Shown: positions 10,260 to 21,400 of the stretch, one piece after another
Layout: each line of letters starts with the position of its first letter
Numbering within the stretch: position 1 is the stretch's first letter
DNA from: Tubulanus polymorphus
Taxonomy: Eukaryota > Nemertea > Palaeonemertea > Tubulaniformes > Tubulanidae
Length of the DNA stretch: 64,000 bases
Assembly: GCF_964204645.1 (NCBI RefSeq)
Contig: NC_134030.1
Coordinates: forward strand, 62,001 to 126,000
Direction: 5' to 3'
Translations under genes and position numbers: made by a program
Notes under the pieces: model-generated
The model's input: the letters and a program-made list of their open reading frames with translations, nothing else
Database searches by the model: none
Told to the model about the DNA's origin: nothing

Positions 10260-13200
10260 ATGGATTTGTATCAGTTTTTTATTGGACTGTTTTGTTGTTG
10301 TGTGATCAAACAATGTGAATCATCTTCACGTAAGTGACATGACCTCTTTAACTAACTGTGACCTCTTAACTTCTTACTAGTTTGACCTCACTCTCCTGAC
10401 CTCATTAACCTGACCTCACTCTCCTGACCTCAATAGTCTGACCTCACTCTCCTGTCCTTACTAGTTTGACCTCACTCTCCTGACCTCATTAACCTGACCT
10501 CACTCTCCTGACCTCATTAACCTGACCTCACTCTCCTGTCCTCACTAGTTTGACCTCACTCTCCTGACCTCATTAAACTGACCTCACTCTCCTGACCTCA
10601 ATAGTCTGACCTCACTCTCCTGACCTCATTAGTTTGATCTCACTCTCCTGACCTCACTAGTTTGATCTCACTCTCCTGACCTCACTAGTCTGACCTCACT
10701 CTCCTGACCTCACTAGTCTGACCTCACTCTCCTGACCTCATTAGTTTGACCTCATTCTCCTGACCTCACTAGTTTGACCTCACTCTCCTGTCCTTACTAG
10801 TCTGACCTCACTCTCCTGACCTCATTAGTTTGATCTCACTCTCCTGACCTCACTAGTTTGACCTCACTCTCCTGACCTCACTAGTTTGACCTCACTCTCC
10901 TGACCTCACTAGTCTGACCTCACTCTCCTGACCTCACTAGTTTGACCTCATTCTCCTGACCTCACTAGTTTGACCTCATTCTCCTGACCTCACTAGTTTG
11001 ACCTCACTCTCCTGACCTCACTAGTTTGACCTCACTCTCCTGACCTCACTAGTTTGACCTCTTGTCTCTATTTCAGGTGGAATGGTTTTTTATTGTGATT
11101 TCACTGATGTAGGGTTATGTCGTTATGACGGTGAATGGAGTCGAGCCCGGGACCATCATCCCGATTGTGCCGGTAAACACGGAGGTAAGCGTTCTATCAA
11201 TCATCCGGTATCGAACCCGGGACACCGGCGCATCGTACGGTATCGAACCCGGGACACCGGCGCATAGTCGTACTAATAACTGTATAATACGTATTATTTT
11301 AATGATTTCAGTGAATTATTTTGGAGATATTAAGAAGAGTATTCACTTCAATATAATTAAAGCTGGTGTTTATTGTTTTAAAATGTGTTATCGAATAAAA
11401 CCGGGAAAACCAGATCGATATCTGGCGCTGTTCGATTTAGCTCCCGCCAGAAATGAGAATATCACAGAAATCATTCATACTTTCAAAACAGTTACTGGCA
11501 ACAAGTGGGAACCGTATCAAACCACGCTTCAAATGAAACATCCTTTTATTGTAAGTCATTTACATAATATTGTGAATAAATTTGAATAAATCGATATCAT
11601 TAATCGATTCGGAGTAAAAGTGCGAGGTCAGGTGACCGGAAGTAAAGTCGATACGAATTGTTTCTATTGTAGCTTTCATTGGCGTCAACACGTGACCAGG
11701 TGGGGGTTAACATTGACAACATCGGTGTGTTTAAAGGTGCTTGTATTAAACCCGGAGTTAAAACAAAACCGACTACTCCAGCGCCACCTATAGCAGCAAA
11801 TATAACGACACCGGCGCCACCTGCTGCGACAAATAGAACGACACTAGCGCCACCTGCAGCGAAAACCAAACCGATCGAAAAGCCGACCATGATATCAACG
11901 AATAAAACGACTTTAATCGTGAGTGAAAATAAAACGACTTTGATCGTAGCAACGAATAAAACAGTCGTCTCTACAAAAACCGTTTTATCGTCTGCAAATA
12001 AAACAGTAACAGTACCGGTCAAAACTACTGTTATCAGTAAGACTATCCATACAGTAGGACCAGCAGCTAAAACACCAAAAACCGCGCAGAATGGGACCAC
12101 ACAGCTACGGAATGGGACCACACAGAATGGGACCACACAGCTACGGAATGGGACCACACAGCTACGGAATGGGACCACACAGAATGGGACCGCGCAGAAT
12201 GGGACCACACAGAATGGGACCACACAGCTACAGAATGGGACCACACAGCTTCAGAATGGGACTATACACGAACAAAAACGAACTATACAGCTACAGAATG
12301 GGACCACACAGCTACAGAATGGCAATAAGCTGAATGGAACTATACATGAAGGTGGACCACCAACAAAGAATAAAACTCTGCAAGTTGATGATGCCATTTT
12401 ACGCCAAGAGAATGGAACTTTGCAGGAAGAAAATGGATCTCTACAGACAGAGAATGGAACTCTGCGGACAGAGAATGGAACTCTACGGACAGAGAATGGA
12501 ACTCCCCAGACAGAGAATGGAACTCTACGGACAGAGAATGGAACTCTGCGGACAGAGAATGGAACTCTACGGACAGAGAATGGAACTCCCCAGACAGAGA
12601 ATGGAACTCTACGGACAGAGAATGGAACTCTGCGGACAGAGAATGGAACTCTACGGACAGAGAATGGAACTCTGCGGACAGAGAATGGAACTCTACGGAC
12701 AGAGAATGGAACTCTACGGACAGAGAATGGAGGAACCCTGCAGGTAGAGAATGGAACTCTGCAGGCAGAGAATGGAACATTAGAACCCAAATCTGTACAA
12801 CATTCTATAGAGAATAGTACTGAAATCGTGGCGCCTGATTTATATAGAAGGCGAGAAATTGAACAGGGGGCGTACCAGTCGACCACTACTGCGCCATCTA
12901 CAGACAATGAGACGACGAACAACTCAGAAACAACTAATAAATCAAATAGAAAAACAATTATACTGGAACCAGAAATAGGAAGAGTAAAACGAGACACTGG
13001 CAGTCGAGTATTGATGGAGATAGTAACAAAACGACCGACTGAGCTGACAGCTAAAGAGTTAATACAACTAGCTTTAGGTAAACTGAGTAAGAGACCTATC
13101 AAAAAACAAGTAACAACAATTAGACCTCGATTAGAATCAGATCTAGACGTGGAACAATTAATACAACTTGCATTACAGAAAATTAGAGAAAGAATCATTC

Positions 13201-13670
13201 AAGATAGGAAAAATAGCGAACAGAATTCAGATTTCAATATCATCGAGAAACTGATAGAACGCGCTCAAAAACAGATTCATCATCCTCAGCAGCAGGAGCC
13301 CACGGTACAGGAGCCAACCGCGCAGGAGCCCACGGTACCGGAGCCAACAGAGCCCACAGCACAGGAGCCAACCGCGCAGGAGCCCATGGTACCGGAGCCA
13401 ACCACGCAGGAGCCCACGGTACAGGAGCCAACAGAGCCCACAGCACAGGAGCCAACCACGAAGGAGCCCACGGTACAGGAGCCAACCACGAAGGGGCCCA
13501 CGGTACAGGATCCAACAGAGCCCACAGTAGGGGAGCCAACAACAGAGGAGCTCACCACACATGAACCTACAACAATTATACTGGAGCCACTAGTCGCAAC
13601 ACAGGAGCCTAAAGATATGACAGCTTGGGAATTAATTAGATTAGCTTTGGGTAAAATGAAGAAACGGTAA
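10260..13670 (+). CDS. Secreted MAM-domain protein with NGT sequon repeats and furin-type site
   Basis: Four exons join in phase: 10260-10329, 11077-11184, 11312-11550 and 11673-13670 (804 residues). Residues 1 to about 19 form a signal peptide. Residues 28-165 match a MAM domain, with CDFTDVGLC at the start and VNIDNIGVFKGAC at the end, a fold of extracellular adhesion proteins. A Thr/Pro/Ala-rich stretch follows, then NGTTQ(L)RNGT repeats (about 279-362) and ENGTLRT repeats (about 386-507). Each NGT is an N-glycosylation sequon. RVKR at 576-579 is a furin-type consensus. A 16-residue motif xAxELIQLALGKxxKR occurs near 598 and 631 and as the last 16 residues. A QEPT-rich linker spans about 676-769. 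AATAAA lies at 14033. The domain assignment is firm. The role is unknown; a heavily glycosylated matrix, mucus or shell-associated protein is an inference. Confidence 0.88.
10336..11060. repeat. 28-bp TGACCTCACT minisatellite in MAM gene intron 1
   Basis: Units of tgacctcactctcc plus tgacctcactagtt repeat about 24 times and fill almost all of intron 1, from six bases after the donor to 17 bases before the acceptor. Confidence 0.95.
12090..12340 (+). repeat. Coding repeat encoding NGTTQLR/NGTTQ
   Basis: In-frame units of 15-21 bp (aatgggaccacacag with or without ctacgg/ctacag) within exon 4 of the MAM gene. All length variants are multiples of three, so selection on the reading frame is visible. 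Every unit adds one Asn-Gly-Thr sequon. Confidence 0.93.
12410..12780 (+). repeat. 21-bp coding repeat encoding ENGTLRT
   Basis: About 16 units of acagagaatggaactctacgg, in frame, each adding one NGT sequon. Substitutions include TLRT/TPQT/TLQ variants. One unit has an extra Gly codon (ENGGTLQ), which removes the sequon there. Confidence 0.94.
13285..13560 (+). repeat. Coding repeat encoding QEPTxQEPT
   Basis: In-frame 12- to 15-bp units (caggagcccacggta, gagccaacc) encode Pro/Glu/Thr linkers between the second and third copies of the ELIxLALGK motif of the MAM protein. PEST-like and probably extended. Confidence 0.9.
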
Positions 13671-14660
13671 AGAAAGGAGTGATCTGATTGGATGATATCG
13701 TGAATATAGACTGTGATAAAACTAACTGTGATGAGCAGCGATCACGTCACGTCACGTCACGTGGTTAACGTTTGATTGTCTTTTTGTGTTGTTTCCGAAA
13801 GTGATTTATGTATTGTAACGTACAATGTTGATCCAGTGTAAAACAATGTAATTTTATGTAATCTAGAAAACGTTATATATAGAATTGAAATCTATTTATA
13901 GCTCATCAATTCATTCATTAATATGTAACTGAATTCTAATGAATTAATATATACCAGATCCATACCGCCGAAACTCAATTACTTTTTGAAAACATCTTGT
14001 ATAAATCTATATAGAAATGTAGTGTTGATAAAAATAAAACTTCACTGAAAACCGCTAATGAAATGTAGAGATATAACGCGCGGCCAGGACTCGATGATGA
14101 TGTTGACTTTTAACGTGTTTTTTGACTGTTGAAATGTTAATGAAGTTATGATTTTAAATCATTCTGTAACAGATTGTAATAAACTGTGAGTCACGTACAC
14201 CACGATCGAGTGACCTTGACATTGTATGTCCAACAGACGACACTAGTTTTGAATTTCTCTCCACATGTTCCACATATTCCACATATATTTCACCTATTCC
14301 ACTTGTCCACAGTAGTTTTTCATCTCGAAAAGAGAAACATTCACCAAAAATTAGAGGATCTCGTCATGGACGGAGTGAAACCAGCCACAGGATTGTAGGA
14401 TTGGAACCCGGATCATCCAAACGTCATCGCTAGTAATTGACTGTTTGTCGGTACTGTTGTGGTGACCAAAGCTTGGCAACTTAGTTATTGCTATTTTGTC
14501 AAAGGATTCGATTCGTTAACAAAATTGTTGAACACATTTTCTATTTGATTCTCATCATTTCGTTACAAAAACATAAGAAGGCAAAAATGTCAGGATGAAG
14601 CTGAACTGACCAAAACTGGCAATATCCCTAACCCTGATGCAGCCCTAACCCAGTTCCGTG
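13671..14660. other. 3' UTR and flank of the MAM gene
   Basis: AT-rich sequence with AATAAA at 14033-14038. A short cacgt repeat lies near 13745-13765. From 14040 on nothing further was recognised until the SINE-like copy. Confidence 0.55.
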
Positions 14661-14815
14661 GTAACCCTAACCCTAGCAGGACTCGAACCCGCGACCTCTG
14701 TGGTGCCAGCGAAGTACGCTAACCACTAGACTATAGACCAATGACGAGATATGAGATTTGAAAGTTAGTCTGGTCAGTGTGGTGATTGGTGACCGGTCAG
14801 GCGTGGCTGATGTAT
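14661..14815 (-). mobile_element. tRNA-Glu-like SINE, copy 1
   Basis: Read on the minus strand, this has an A-box-like TAGTCTAGTGGTTAG (about 14719-14733) and a perfect B box GGTTCGAGTCC (about 14679-14689), followed by a TTAGGGTTAGGG tail. The segment 5' of the A box, including the gaccggtcacc phrase, is shared with the second copy at 33919-34070. Spacing and boxes are those of a Pol III promoter derived from a tRNA, closest in the A-box region to tRNA-Glu. It cannot fold as an intact tRNA, so a SINE fits better than a gene. Confidence 0.72.
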
Positions 14816-14869
14816 TCTAGACTAGCTCACATCCTCCTGAGTCGAGGGTTCGAACCCTGTAGTACATAT

Positions 14870-15310
14870 CCTCCTCCTCTGATCGCCCAGTGGATTCGAA
14901 CACTCCTCCACTGATCGCCCAGTGGATTCGAACACTCCTCCACTGATCGCCCAGTGGATTCGAACACTCCTCCTCTGATCGCCCAGTGGATTCGAACACT
15001 CCTCCTCTGATCGCCCAGTGGATTCGAACACTCCTCCACTGATCGCCCAGTGGATTCGAACACTCCTCCACTGATCGCCCAGTGGATTCGAACACTCCTC
15101 CACTGATCGCCCAGTGGATTCGAACACTCCTCCTCTGATCGCCCAGTGGATTCGAACACTCCTCCTCTGATCGCCCAGTGGATTCGAACACTCCTCCTCT
15201 GATCGCCCAGTGGATTCGAACACTCCTCCTCTGATCGCCCAGTGGATTCGAACACTCTTCCTCTGATCGCCCAGTGGATTCGAACACTCCTCCTCTGATC
15301 GCCCAGTGGA
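14870..15310. repeat. 32-bp minisatellite, about 13 copies
   Basis: Unit gatcgcccagtggattcgaa plus cactcctcctct. The phrase gtggattcgaa echoes a B-box core. It lies 150 bp beyond the ZGPAT stop codon. All three minus frames stay open because 32 is not a multiple of three. Confidence 0.95.
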
Positions 15311-15456
15311 TTTGGGTTCGAACCCAGAGTCGTACAACAGTAAGAAGTCTCCTCAGTCACGTGACAAGTGCTCATTACTCAGATTCCTCATCAGACACTT
15401 TCAACTAACAACAAAACAAATTCTATAAAACTATTTACAATTCTGTTTATTTATTT

Positions 15457-18400
15457 CTAGAATATCGTTAATTTTTTATGATTGGAACGAATTGTTTTAT
15501 GTTGCTGTAGAGAATTTTCGGAATTTTTCAACTGCCGCAAATAAGTTTCTAATTCTTCTAATTTCATCTGTTTTTGATGCGTCACTTTCTTTTCTCCTCT
15601 GAAAAAACAACAGGAATCAAAATAAAGATCATATGAAATATGAATACAAGACTGATCAGTTCTACAAATTACACCGGGCACACAACTGTGGAACTGGGTT
15701 CAAATTCCACACACACCTGTGGAACTGGATCCAGTGTCATACCTACACAACTGTGGAACTGGGTCCAGAGTCAGATTAAACTCACACAACTGTGGAACTG
15801 GATCCAGTGTCATACCTACACAACTGTGGAACTGGGTCCAGAGTCAGATTAAACTCACACAACTGTGGATGGAACTGGTTTCAGAGTCAGATTAAACTCA
15901 CACAACTGTGGAACTGGGTTCAGAATTCTTACCTTTGTTTAGTTCGAATTATTGACTCTTTAACTTTCATTATCTCCTTCTCAACTTTTCGAATTTCTTC
16001 CTGAGTTTTAAATGCCTGAAAAAAACCAGATCAGTAAATTAGTTAGGTATGTTTGGAGATATCACAGAACTCAGCTGCCAGTGAAGGTTTCAGGTTTCAC
16101 AGAACTCAGCTGCCAGTGAAGGTTTCAGGTTTCACAGAACTCAGCTGCCAGTGAAGGTTTCAGGTTTCACAGAACTCAGCTGCCAGTGAAGGTTTCAGGT
16201 TTCACAGAACTCAGCTGCCAGTGAAGGTTTCAGGTTTCACAGAACTCAGCTGCCAGTGAAGGTTTCAGGTTTCACAGAACTCAGCTGCCAGTGAAGGTTT
16301 CAGGTTTCACAGAACTCAGCTGCCAGTGAAGGTTTCAGGTTTCACAGAACTCAGCTGCCAGTGAAGGTTTCAGTGATCTATACCTGTATATTTAAACTGT
16401 GATCAGATTTTTTAAGTAAATCTCTTTCAGTGATATGTTTGCTGCCTGCTCCTGCTCCTGCTCCTGCAGAGCTGCTCCTTCCAGCTGCCTCACCTCCTAC
16501 TCCTCCTCCTACACTCTGAACACTGCCACTAGCTGTTATCAATTCACGAATATCTCCTGAAATAGAATTAGATCTCCGTCACAGTTCATCCCCTGGGGTC
16601 TCCCTTGTCTTAAACATGGCCAGTTTTTACCCCTCCCCCTCCTCCAAATACTTATAAATCACCCCCAAACTGAATGCAATAAAAGAGAACTTACCCTTTT
16701 TACCGTGAAGTTTCTTATTTATGAAATCAAAAACCGATGTTTTATTTTCTGATTTCAGGTAAATTGCCAGATTTTTTTTGTCTTCAGTTTTTTTCATTTT
16801 CTCCTTGTTTTTCATCACATTAAACAATTCTTTATTTCCAGCTTTCTCTTTCAATTCCATTATTTTATCCAACGATTTTCCTTAAAGAAGAAAAAAGAAC
16901 AATTTTACAATAACATGTATTCAAAGAATTAACAAACAGTTACTAGGGGGCAGCACGTGTTGGGTACCTGCTGGTATTAGATGTATCGGTACCGGCTCCG
17001 CTCGACCTTCACCGTTTTTACCCAAACCTTGTCCAGTTATGTAACCCATTCTCTGCATCATCCTCGATCCAAATCCCTAAAAATACATCACAGATCAGAG
17101 AGGGGGAGGTTACAATGAGGGAATGATTGACAGAGGGAGGAGTTTACACTGAGTGATTGACAGTTACAGTGGAGAGGGAGGAGTTTACACTAAATGATTG
17201 ACAGTTACAGCAAAGGGGGAGAGGGAGGGGTTTACAGCGAGTATTTGACAGTTAGAGGGGTTTACAGGGGGTTTAGAGGGGTTTACTGAAGAGAGGGGAG
17301 GGGTTTACAGCGAATGATTGACAGTTACTGAAGAGAGGGGAGGGGTTTACAGCCAATGATTGACTGTTACTGAAGAGAGGGGAGGGGTTTACAGCGAATG
17401 ATTGACAGTTACTGAAGAGAGGGAAGGGGTTTACAGCGAATGATTGACAGTTACTGAAGAGAGGGGAGGGGTTTACAGCCAATGATGGACTGTTACTGAA
17501 GAGAGGGGAGGGGTTTACAGCCAATGATTGACAGTTACTGAAGAGAGGGGCGGGGTTTACAGTGAATGATTGACAGTTACTGAAGAGAGGGGAGGGGTTT
17601 ACAGCGAATGATTGACAGTTACTGAAGAGAGGGGCGGGGTTTACAGCGAATGATTGACAGTTACTGAAGAGAGGAGCGGGGTTTACAGTGAATGATTGAC
17701 AGTACCTGAAGAGAGGGAAGGGGTTTACGGTGAATGATTGACAGTTACTGAAGAGAGGGGCGGGGTTTACAGCGAATGATTGACAGTTACTGAAGAGAGG
17801 GGCGGGGTTTACAGTGAATGATTGACAGTACCTGAAGAGAGGGAAGGGGTTTACGGTGAATGATTGACAGTTACTGAAGAGAGGGGAGGGGTTTATTTAC
17901 TTTAGTATGCGCTTCCCAAGCTCCCATTCTATCCGTACATTTACTGGGTCGTATCGCATAAACTGATAAATCATCATCATCATTCTCATCATCATCACTG
18001 ACTTCATCATCTACAAATACATAAACAACAATGTCTGATAGCGTTAACTCCCTCCTCCCCCCTACTCTCTCCTCCCCCTCCTCCCCCGGGATGTTCAGTA
18101 CCTTGTGGATATATATGTGAATACTGTAACTCAGATGTTTCATTGTTGTATTTATCGTATGATACTGTTAATGTGTCGTTGTCATAGTTTCTATCAACTA
18201 TTGTTGCCTGGTACCAGATATTATCATCGTAACGAGCCAAACATGACGAACCAATATTACACTGACTGAAAATTCACATAACAATAATCATAATCATAAT
18301 CATAATAATAATAATAATCATAATAATAAACTGACGCGCTATAGACCTGCGTACCTGAAATCTGGTTCTTTAAATTCATCTAATTCTTCAACTGCAACTA

Positions 18401-21400
18401 CATAACCGTGTGAATATCTACAATACAATTCAACCTTGCGGTTAGTCACAGCAGGCACTGGTAAGTGAGTCTCAGTGTGGTTTAGTAAGAGCAGGCACTG
18501 GTAAGTGAGTCTCAGTGTGGTTTAACAGCAGGCACTGGTAAGTGAGTCTCAGTGTGGTTTAGTAAGAGCAGGCACTGGTAAGCGAGTCTCAGTGTGGTTT
18601 AACAGCAGGCACTGGTAAGCGAGTCTCAGTGTGGTTTAACAGCAGGCACTGGTAAGTGAGTCTCAGTGTGGTTTAGTAAGAGCAGGCACTGGTAAGTGAG
18701 TCTCAGTGTGGTTTAGTAAGAGCAGGCACTGGTAAGCGAGTCTCAGTGTGGTTTAGTAAGAGCAGGCACTGGTAAGTGAGTCTCAGTGTGGTTTAATACG
18801 AGCAGGCACTGGTAAGTGAGTCTCAGTGTGGTTTCACAGCAGGCACTGGTAAGCGAGTCTCAGTGTGGTATAACAGCAGGCACTGGTAAGTGAGTCTCAG
18901 TGTGGTTTAACAGCAGGCACTGGTAAGCGAGTCTCAGTGTGGTTTAATACTAGCAGGCACTGGTAAGTGAGTCTCAGTGTGGTTTCACAGCAGGCACTGG
19001 TAAGCGAGTCTCAGTGTGGTATAACAGCAGGCACTGGTAAGTGAGTCTCAGTGTGGTTTAACAGCAGGCACTGGTAAGCGAGTCTCAGTGTGGTTTAATA
19101 CGAGCAGGCACTGGTAAGTGAGTCTCAGTGTGGTTTAATACGAGCAGGCACTGGTAAGTGAGTCTCAGTGTGGTTTAGTAAGAGCAGGCACTGGTAAGTG
19201 AGTCTCAGTGTGGTTTAGTAAGAGCAGGCACTGGTAAGTGAGTCTCAGTGTGGTTTAATACGAGCAGGCACTGGTAAGTGAGTCTCAGTGTGGTTTCACA
19301 GCAGGCACTGGTAAGCGAGTCTCAGTGTGGTATAACAGCAGGCACTGGTAAGTGAGTCTCAGTGTGGTTTAACAGCAGGCACTGGTAAGCGAGTCTCAGT
19401 GTGGTTTAATACGAGCAGGCACTGGTAAGTGAGTCTCAGTGTGGTTTAATACGAGCAGGCACTGGTAAGTGAGTCTCAGTGTGGTTTAATAAGAGCAGGC
19501 ACTGGTAAGTGAGTCAGTATGGTTTAACAGCAGGCACTGGTAAGTGAGTCTCAGTGTGGTTTTATAACAGCAGGCACTGGTAAGTGAGTCAGTATGGTTT
19601 AACAGCAGGCACTGGTAAGTGAGTCTCAGTGTGGTTTAACAGCAGGCACTGGTAAGCGAGTCTCAGTGTGGTTTAACAGCAGGCACTGGTAAGTGAGTCT
19701 CAGTGTGGTTTAACAGCAGGCACTGGTAAGTGAGTCTCAGTGTGGTTTTATAAGAGCAGGCACTGGTAAGTGAGTCAGTATGGTTTAACAGCAGGCACTG
19801 GTAAGTGAGTCTCAGTGTGGTTTAGTAAGAGCAGGCACTGGTAAGTGAGTCTCAGTGTGGTTTAATACGAGCAGGCACTGGTAAGTGAGTCTCAGTGTGG
19901 TTTCACAGCAGGCACTGGTAAGTGAGTCTCAGTGTGGTATAACAGCAGGCACTGGTAAGCGAGTCTCAGTGTGGTATAACAGCAGGCACTGGTAAGTGAG
20001 TCTCAGTGTGGTTTAACAGCAGGCACTGGTAAGCGAGTCTCAGTGTGGTTTAATACGAGCAGGCACTGGTAAGTGAGTCTCAGTGTGGTTTAATACGAGC
20101 AGGCACTGGTAAGTGAGTCTCAGTGTGGTTTAATAAGAGCAGGCACTGGTAAGTGAGTCAGTATGGTTTAACAGCAGGCACTGGTAAGTGAGTCTCAGTG
20201 TGGTTTTATAACAGCAGGCACTGGTAAGTGAGTCAGTATGGTTTAACAGCAGGCACTGGTAAGTGAGTCTCAGTGTGGTTTAACAGCAGGCACTGGTAAG
20301 CGAGTCTCAGTGTGGTTTAACAGCAGGCACTGGTAAGTGAGTCTCAGTGTGGTTTAACAGCAGGCACTGGTAAGTGAGTCTCAGTGTGGTTTTATAAGAG
20401 CAGGCACTGGTAAGTGAGTCAGTATGGTTTAACAGCAGGCACTGGTAAGTGAGTCTCAGTGTGGTTTAATACGAGCAGGCACTGGTAAGTGAGTATCAGT
20501 GTGGTTTAATATGAGCAGGCACTGGTAAGCGAGTCTCAGTGTGGTTTTATAACAGCAGGCACTGGTAAGTGAGTCAGTATGGTTTAACAGCAGGCACTGG
20601 TAAGTGAGTCTCAGTGTGGTTTAATACGAGCAGGCACTGGTAAGCGAGTCTCAGTGTGCTTTAACAGCAGGCACTGGTAAGTGAGTCTCAGTGTGGTTTA
20701 ATAAGAGCAGGCACTGGTAAGTGAGTCTCAGTGTGGTTTAATAAGAGCAGGCACTGGTATGTGAGTCAGTATGGTTAAACAGCAGGCACTGGTAAGTGAG
20801 TCTCAGTATGGTTTAGTAAGAGCAGGCACTGGTAAGTGAGTCTCAGTGTGGTTTAATAAGAGCAGGCACTGGTATGTGAGTCAGTATGGTTTAACAGCAG
20901 GCACTGGTAAGTGAGTCTCAGTGTGGTTTAATACGAGCAGGCACTGGTAAGCGAGTCTCAGTGTGCTTTAACAGCAGGCACTGGTAAGTGAGTCTCAGTG
21001 TGGTTTAATAAGAGCAGGCACTGGTAAGTGAGTCTCAGTGTGGTTTAATAAGAGCAGGCACTGGTATGTGAGTCAGTATGGTTAAACAGCAGGCACTGGT
21101 AAGTGAGTCTCAGTATGGTTTAGTAAGAGCAGGCACTGGTAAGTGAGTCTCAGTGTGGTTTAATACGAGCAGGCACTGGTAAGTGAGTCTCAGTATGGTT
21201 TAACAGCAGGCACTGGTAAGTGAGTGAGGATATATTTTACCTGCAGTTATCAGTATTGAATTTACAGCAGCCGTTGAGAAAGAACGGACATGGAACCATC
21301 GACTGATGAGTTGGGTTACAGAATAATACGCGCACCTGAATATAATAATAACATTAATAATAACTAACTGTACATTGAGATGGGGATGAGGGGATGAGGG

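Noticed and set aside
12251-13198. A 315-codon minus-strand frame rich in VPFSVRR
   Set aside because: It is the antisense of the MAM protein's ENGTLRT repeats. The plus-strand reading has signal peptide, domain and in-phase splice sites.
14870-15310. Regularly spaced repeats resembling a CRISPR array
   Set aside because: Units are contiguous 32-mers with no unique spacers, in an animal genome. The same holds for all other arrays in the window.
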